Below are positions 8,501 to 10,311 of a stretch of 10,311 bases of DNA, piece by piece (the stretch's first letter is position 1; every line of letters starts with the position of its first letter). The notes beneath the pieces were generated by a model, which saw nothing but the letters and a program-made list of their open reading frames with translations, had not been told where the DNA came from and did not search any database. Both the position numbers and the translations under genes were made by a program. The DNA comes from Larix sibirica. Taxonomy: Eukaryota; Streptophyta; Pinopsida; Pinales; Pinaceae. The DNA is taken from positions 5,470 through 15,780 of the forward strand of contig NWUY0300045759.1 of assembly GCA_004151065.3 (NCBI GenBank). Direction: 5' to 3'.

Positions 8501-8524
8501 CTGGTAGGGTCAGACACCTACCAG
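8501..8524. other. Perfect 8-bp hairpin, 8-base loop
   Basis: CTGGTAGG (8501-8508) and CCTACCAG (8517-8524) are exact reverse complements around an eight-base loop. The GC-rich stem should fold in RNA or single-stranded DNA. No T-run follows. It could be part of a decayed element end; no function can be assigned. Confidence 0.5.
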
Positions 8525-9130
8525 GAAAATATATACAAAATGCCACTAAAGACCCCATGCCGAGGCTCCACACATAGTGTCCATCCAAGCTTCATGAACG
8601 AGCTCCATGGACAAGCTCCACCTGCAAAAAAACATACGGGGGTGGTGAGGAAATGTTGAGCTAAAATACAAAAACTAAAGTGGAAAACCCTCATTGGAGT
8701 GTTTCTTACTTGGTTTCAGGATGTACTCCAAGGCTGGTGGCGAGTCAAATGCACACAAGAACACTCAACAATGGTGCACAACACCAAGCAATTATCGAGA
8801 GGAACCTTCCTTTGTCATGATTCAAACCATGTGGCCAACGCCATCCATGAGGTCGAATTGTGAACCAAGTGACAGAGGATGAGGATAAAGCTGAAGACAA
8901 ACCAGCAAGCGGATAAGGCCGCACAACCACCGAGGGGGGAGGTAATCACCCATCAGGCCCGATCAAAACAACATTAACAGAAACCTCCTACCAAACCCCT
9001 AGCGTAAAATCTTTAAATTGCGACCCAACAAATGTCTTTTTAATTGGTATATATGCAACACATGGAGGTATTTTCAACATGCCCTTGATGTGCGCTAGGT
9101 GGGCCTCCACTTGGATGCCATGATTGATTT
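8525..9130. other. More GC-balanced gene-poor sequence
   Basis: Base composition here is closer to even than elsewhere in the window, with several CG dinucleotides, yet all frames are short (62 codons or fewer) and mutually overlapping. Small features include GAGCTCCATGG with a nearby second AGCTCCA (8601-8619) and G-runs at 8638-8642 and 8933-8938. It could be decayed coding or LTR sequence; I cannot show which. Confidence 0.3.
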
Positions 9131-9163
9131 GGGGAGGGTGCACCACTATTGGTGTCCCTCCCC
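9131..9163. other. Long GC-rich hairpin, 14 paired positions
   Basis: GGGGAGGG (9131-9138) pairs perfectly with CCCTCCCC (9156-9163). After one bulged T (9139), 9140-9145 pair with 9150-9155 (one G-T wobble and five Watson-Crick pairs), closing on a CTAT loop (9146-9149). This is the strongest fold in the window. It directly abuts the first unit of the 105-bp repeat. A Helitron-type 3' hairpin was considered, but no CTRR end follows within the expected distance on either strand. Confidence 0.6.
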
Positions 9164-9521
9164 TATGATATCAAGGACACTTAGAGGTCTAACACAAATT
9201 TTTTGCAACATCCAACAAAACCTTAAACTATAATTAATTTATTGTTTGTATTTGTTATTTGCTAAGGCTATGATATAAACGACACTTAGAGGTTTAATGT
9301 CAATGTTTTGCAACATCCAACAAAGCATCAAATCAATACAATGAATTGATTGTTCAAAGAAACATGGGTTTGCAACCACCAATCAACTCATACTTTCAAA
9401 TTAATTTCAACATCATCAGAGAGGCAACTTTTCATACTTTCAACTTCATTTCCACATCATTAGAGAGGTACCTTGTCGCAACATTCAACAAAACCTTAAA
9501 TCACTATAATGAATTTATTTC
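9163..9521. repeat. 105-bp spaced repeat, two units plus a partial third
   Basis: Unit 1 (9163-9248) and unit 2 (9268-9353) start CTATGATAT, share GACACTTAGAGGT and TTTTGCAACATCCAACAAA, and end in an AATT-ATTG tail. A partial third copy (9478-9521) keeps GCAACATTCAACAAAACC and the tail. Units are ~80% alike by eye. The third copy is interleaved with the next repeat family, implying nested or stepwise duplication. Confidence 0.65.
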
Positions 9522-9601
9522 TCATTGCATCACGGGTTTTCCTCCACCAATAGACTCATACTTTCAACTTCATTTCCACATCATGAGAGAGGCACCTTGT
9601 C
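9389..9601. repeat. ~45-bp repeat, three units
   Basis: Units at 9389-9431, 9433-9478 and 9557-9601 start CATACTTTCAA, contain CATCAT and GAGAGG, and end in a CCTTGT- or CTTTT-like segment. Units 1 and 3 are both preceded by CCACCAAT-A/C, so a larger ~168-bp unit containing the 45-bp one was probably duplicated. The 86-codon + strand frame at 9346-9606 is a translation of these repeats. Unit 2 lies in a different phase from units 1 and 3, which argues against a protein. Confidence 0.65.
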
Positions 9602-9728
9602 ATTAGTATAACATTAGATGGGTTTATCACACCCAATACAGAAATAACATATCTACCTCCATTTATGGGCATATTAATTTTTTCTCAAAACCAAGGAAAT
9701 AAGACTAGTACATAAACTAGCATCCATT
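9602..9728. other. Spacer between repeat families
   Basis: Nothing recognised. Confidence 0.35.
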
Positions 9729-9927
9729 TGTCACAAAATTTGTTGCATGGAAATCACATGAGCATATGCTTAATTGAAGACAAAGAATCTCCCTACTGCA
9801 GACTCAATTTATTGTTTGGATGATCCACTAGTCATAAAATTCGTTGCATGGAATCCACCTAGACATAAGCTTTCACCTGCAAAGAAAACCATCTTCCTAT
9901 TACAGAATCAAGCTATCATATGGATGA
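9729..9927. repeat. 101-104 bp tandem repeat, two units
   Basis: GTCACAAAATTTGTTGCATGG at 9730-9750 matches 9831-9851 with two changes. The match continues through CAT-A-GCTT, AATCT/ATCTTCC, CTACTGCAGA versus CTATTACAGA, and TGGATGA (9817-9823 versus 9921-9927). The offset drifts from 101 to 104 through small indels. The repeat is non-coding; stops interrupt all frames. Confidence 0.6.
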
Positions 9928-10147
9928 GTTGCTTCATATAATTCCTGTTTTTTATAACGTGAATCCTTTATCGATTTGATGGACAGGAAAATATGTTCAA
10001 TCCCTAATTAATCATCAACAAAACGACCCAGTGGATCTTAGTACATACTTTGTTGTCAGGTATGGCATTGGGTTCACTACACAACTGCAACAGTGGTTCA
10101 TGTTCTCATGTTTCAAGTAAAGTAGCTATTGGATAATGGTTTAGTAA
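9928..10147. other. Gene-poor sequence before the coding-like repeat
   Basis: Nothing recognised. TAG (10142-10144) and TAA (10145-10147) close the frame used by the downstream octapeptide repeat. A GGTTTAG at 10138-10144 could serve as a weak splice acceptor for an exon starting there. Confidence 0.35.
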
Positions 10148-10311
10148 AACCCAAGGTTCCACATACATCACCAACAAAGAATACTAAATTGGGTAGAAAA
10201 ACACGGTGCTAATGTTGACATCAATAAAGATGCAAAACTAGGCGTTAAAAAGGATGCAACACTTGATGCTAAAAAGGAAGCCAAATATGGCGTTGATATG
10301 GTAGCAAAATA
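10148..10311 (+). CDS. Partial open frame with octapeptide repeats, runs off right edge
   Basis: Open for 54 codons from just after tandem stops to the window end. There is no in-frame ATG before the repeat, so if real it is an exon, a truncated gene or a pseudogene fragment. After a short lead containing LNWVEKHGANVD the frame consists of 8-residue units such as KKDATLDA and KKEAKYGV. The alanine at unit position 4 is kept in all five copies although its codon varies (GCT, GCA, GCA, GCC, GCA); hydrophobic residues fall at positions 6 and 8 (L, V or Y, then V, I or A). Synonymous change at a fixed residue suggests past selection on the protein. HGANVD recalls an ankyrin-repeat loop, but the 8-residue period and missing TPLH motif do not fit that family. 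It may instead be a low-complexity helical or LEA-like repeat. Function is unknown. Confidence 0.35.
10199..10311 (+). repeat. 24-bp tandem repeat, four units plus a partial fifth
   Basis: Units start at 10199, 10223, 10247, 10271 and 10295 with an exact 24-base period and no indels. Common features are an A-rich start, G-A/G-T/A-GC at the centre and a G-rich end (GGCGTT in two units). The array is unfinished at the window edge, so its true length is unknown. The preceding 24 bases (10175-10198) may be a further, strongly diverged unit. Confidence 0.75.

Noticed and set aside
8392-8659. Two overlapping + strand frames
   Set aside because: Short and overlapping, with no recognisable domain; expected by chance in this more GC-balanced stretch.
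9131-9180. Helitron 3' terminus
   Set aside because: The hairpin is convincing, but no CTRR end follows at the usual distance on either strand and no TC start was found.
9346-9606. 86-codon + strand open frame
   Set aside because: It is a translation of the ~45-bp repeats, and the middle unit is in a different phase, so no repeated peptide is kept.
10199-10311. Ankyrin repeats
   Set aside because: HGANVD is suggestive, but the period is 8 residues and not 33, and no TPLH-type motif is present.

Overview
This window looks like nuclear DNA from a large, repeat-rich plant genome. It is AT-rich, carries no long open reading frame, and is built of decayed and tandemly repeated sequence. There are no bacterial-style genes, operons or ribosome binding sites, and no rRNA gene, intact tRNA gene or CRISPR array. 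The plant assignment rests on texture (methylation-type C-to-T decay, telo-box-like motifs, many short direct repeats) and not on a diagnostic gene. I cannot name the species; a seed plant with a big genome is my best inference.

Layout. 1-1874 is unique, gene-poor sequence with small hairpins and a possible tRNA-derived SINE remnant on the minus strand. 1875-7205 is one ~2.66 kb sequence present twice head to tail (copy A 1875-4538, copy B 4540-7205), with a single unknown base (n, 4539) exactly between the copies. The left halves differ at roughly 6% of positions by eye, while the right ~1,189 bp appear identical. The identical part holds a stop-riddled reading frame (pseudogene) with an in-frame 33-bp repeat. 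7191-7474 is a degenerate ~65-bp minisatellite, and copy A stops inside its first unit.

7475-9130 is gene-poor sequence with a 33-bp repeat, a 114-bp-spaced direct repeat and a perfect 8-bp hairpin. 9131-9927 is a cluster of a strong GC-rich hairpin and three families of short direct repeats. 9928-10147 is featureless. The last ~110 bases contain a clean 24-bp (8-codon) tandem repeat in an open frame running off the right edge; this is the best candidate for real coding sequence.

No set of genes working together can be supported. The points most worth following are the abrupt identity step in the duplication, which suggests an assembly join or a recent conversion event, and the octapeptide-repeat frame at the right edge.
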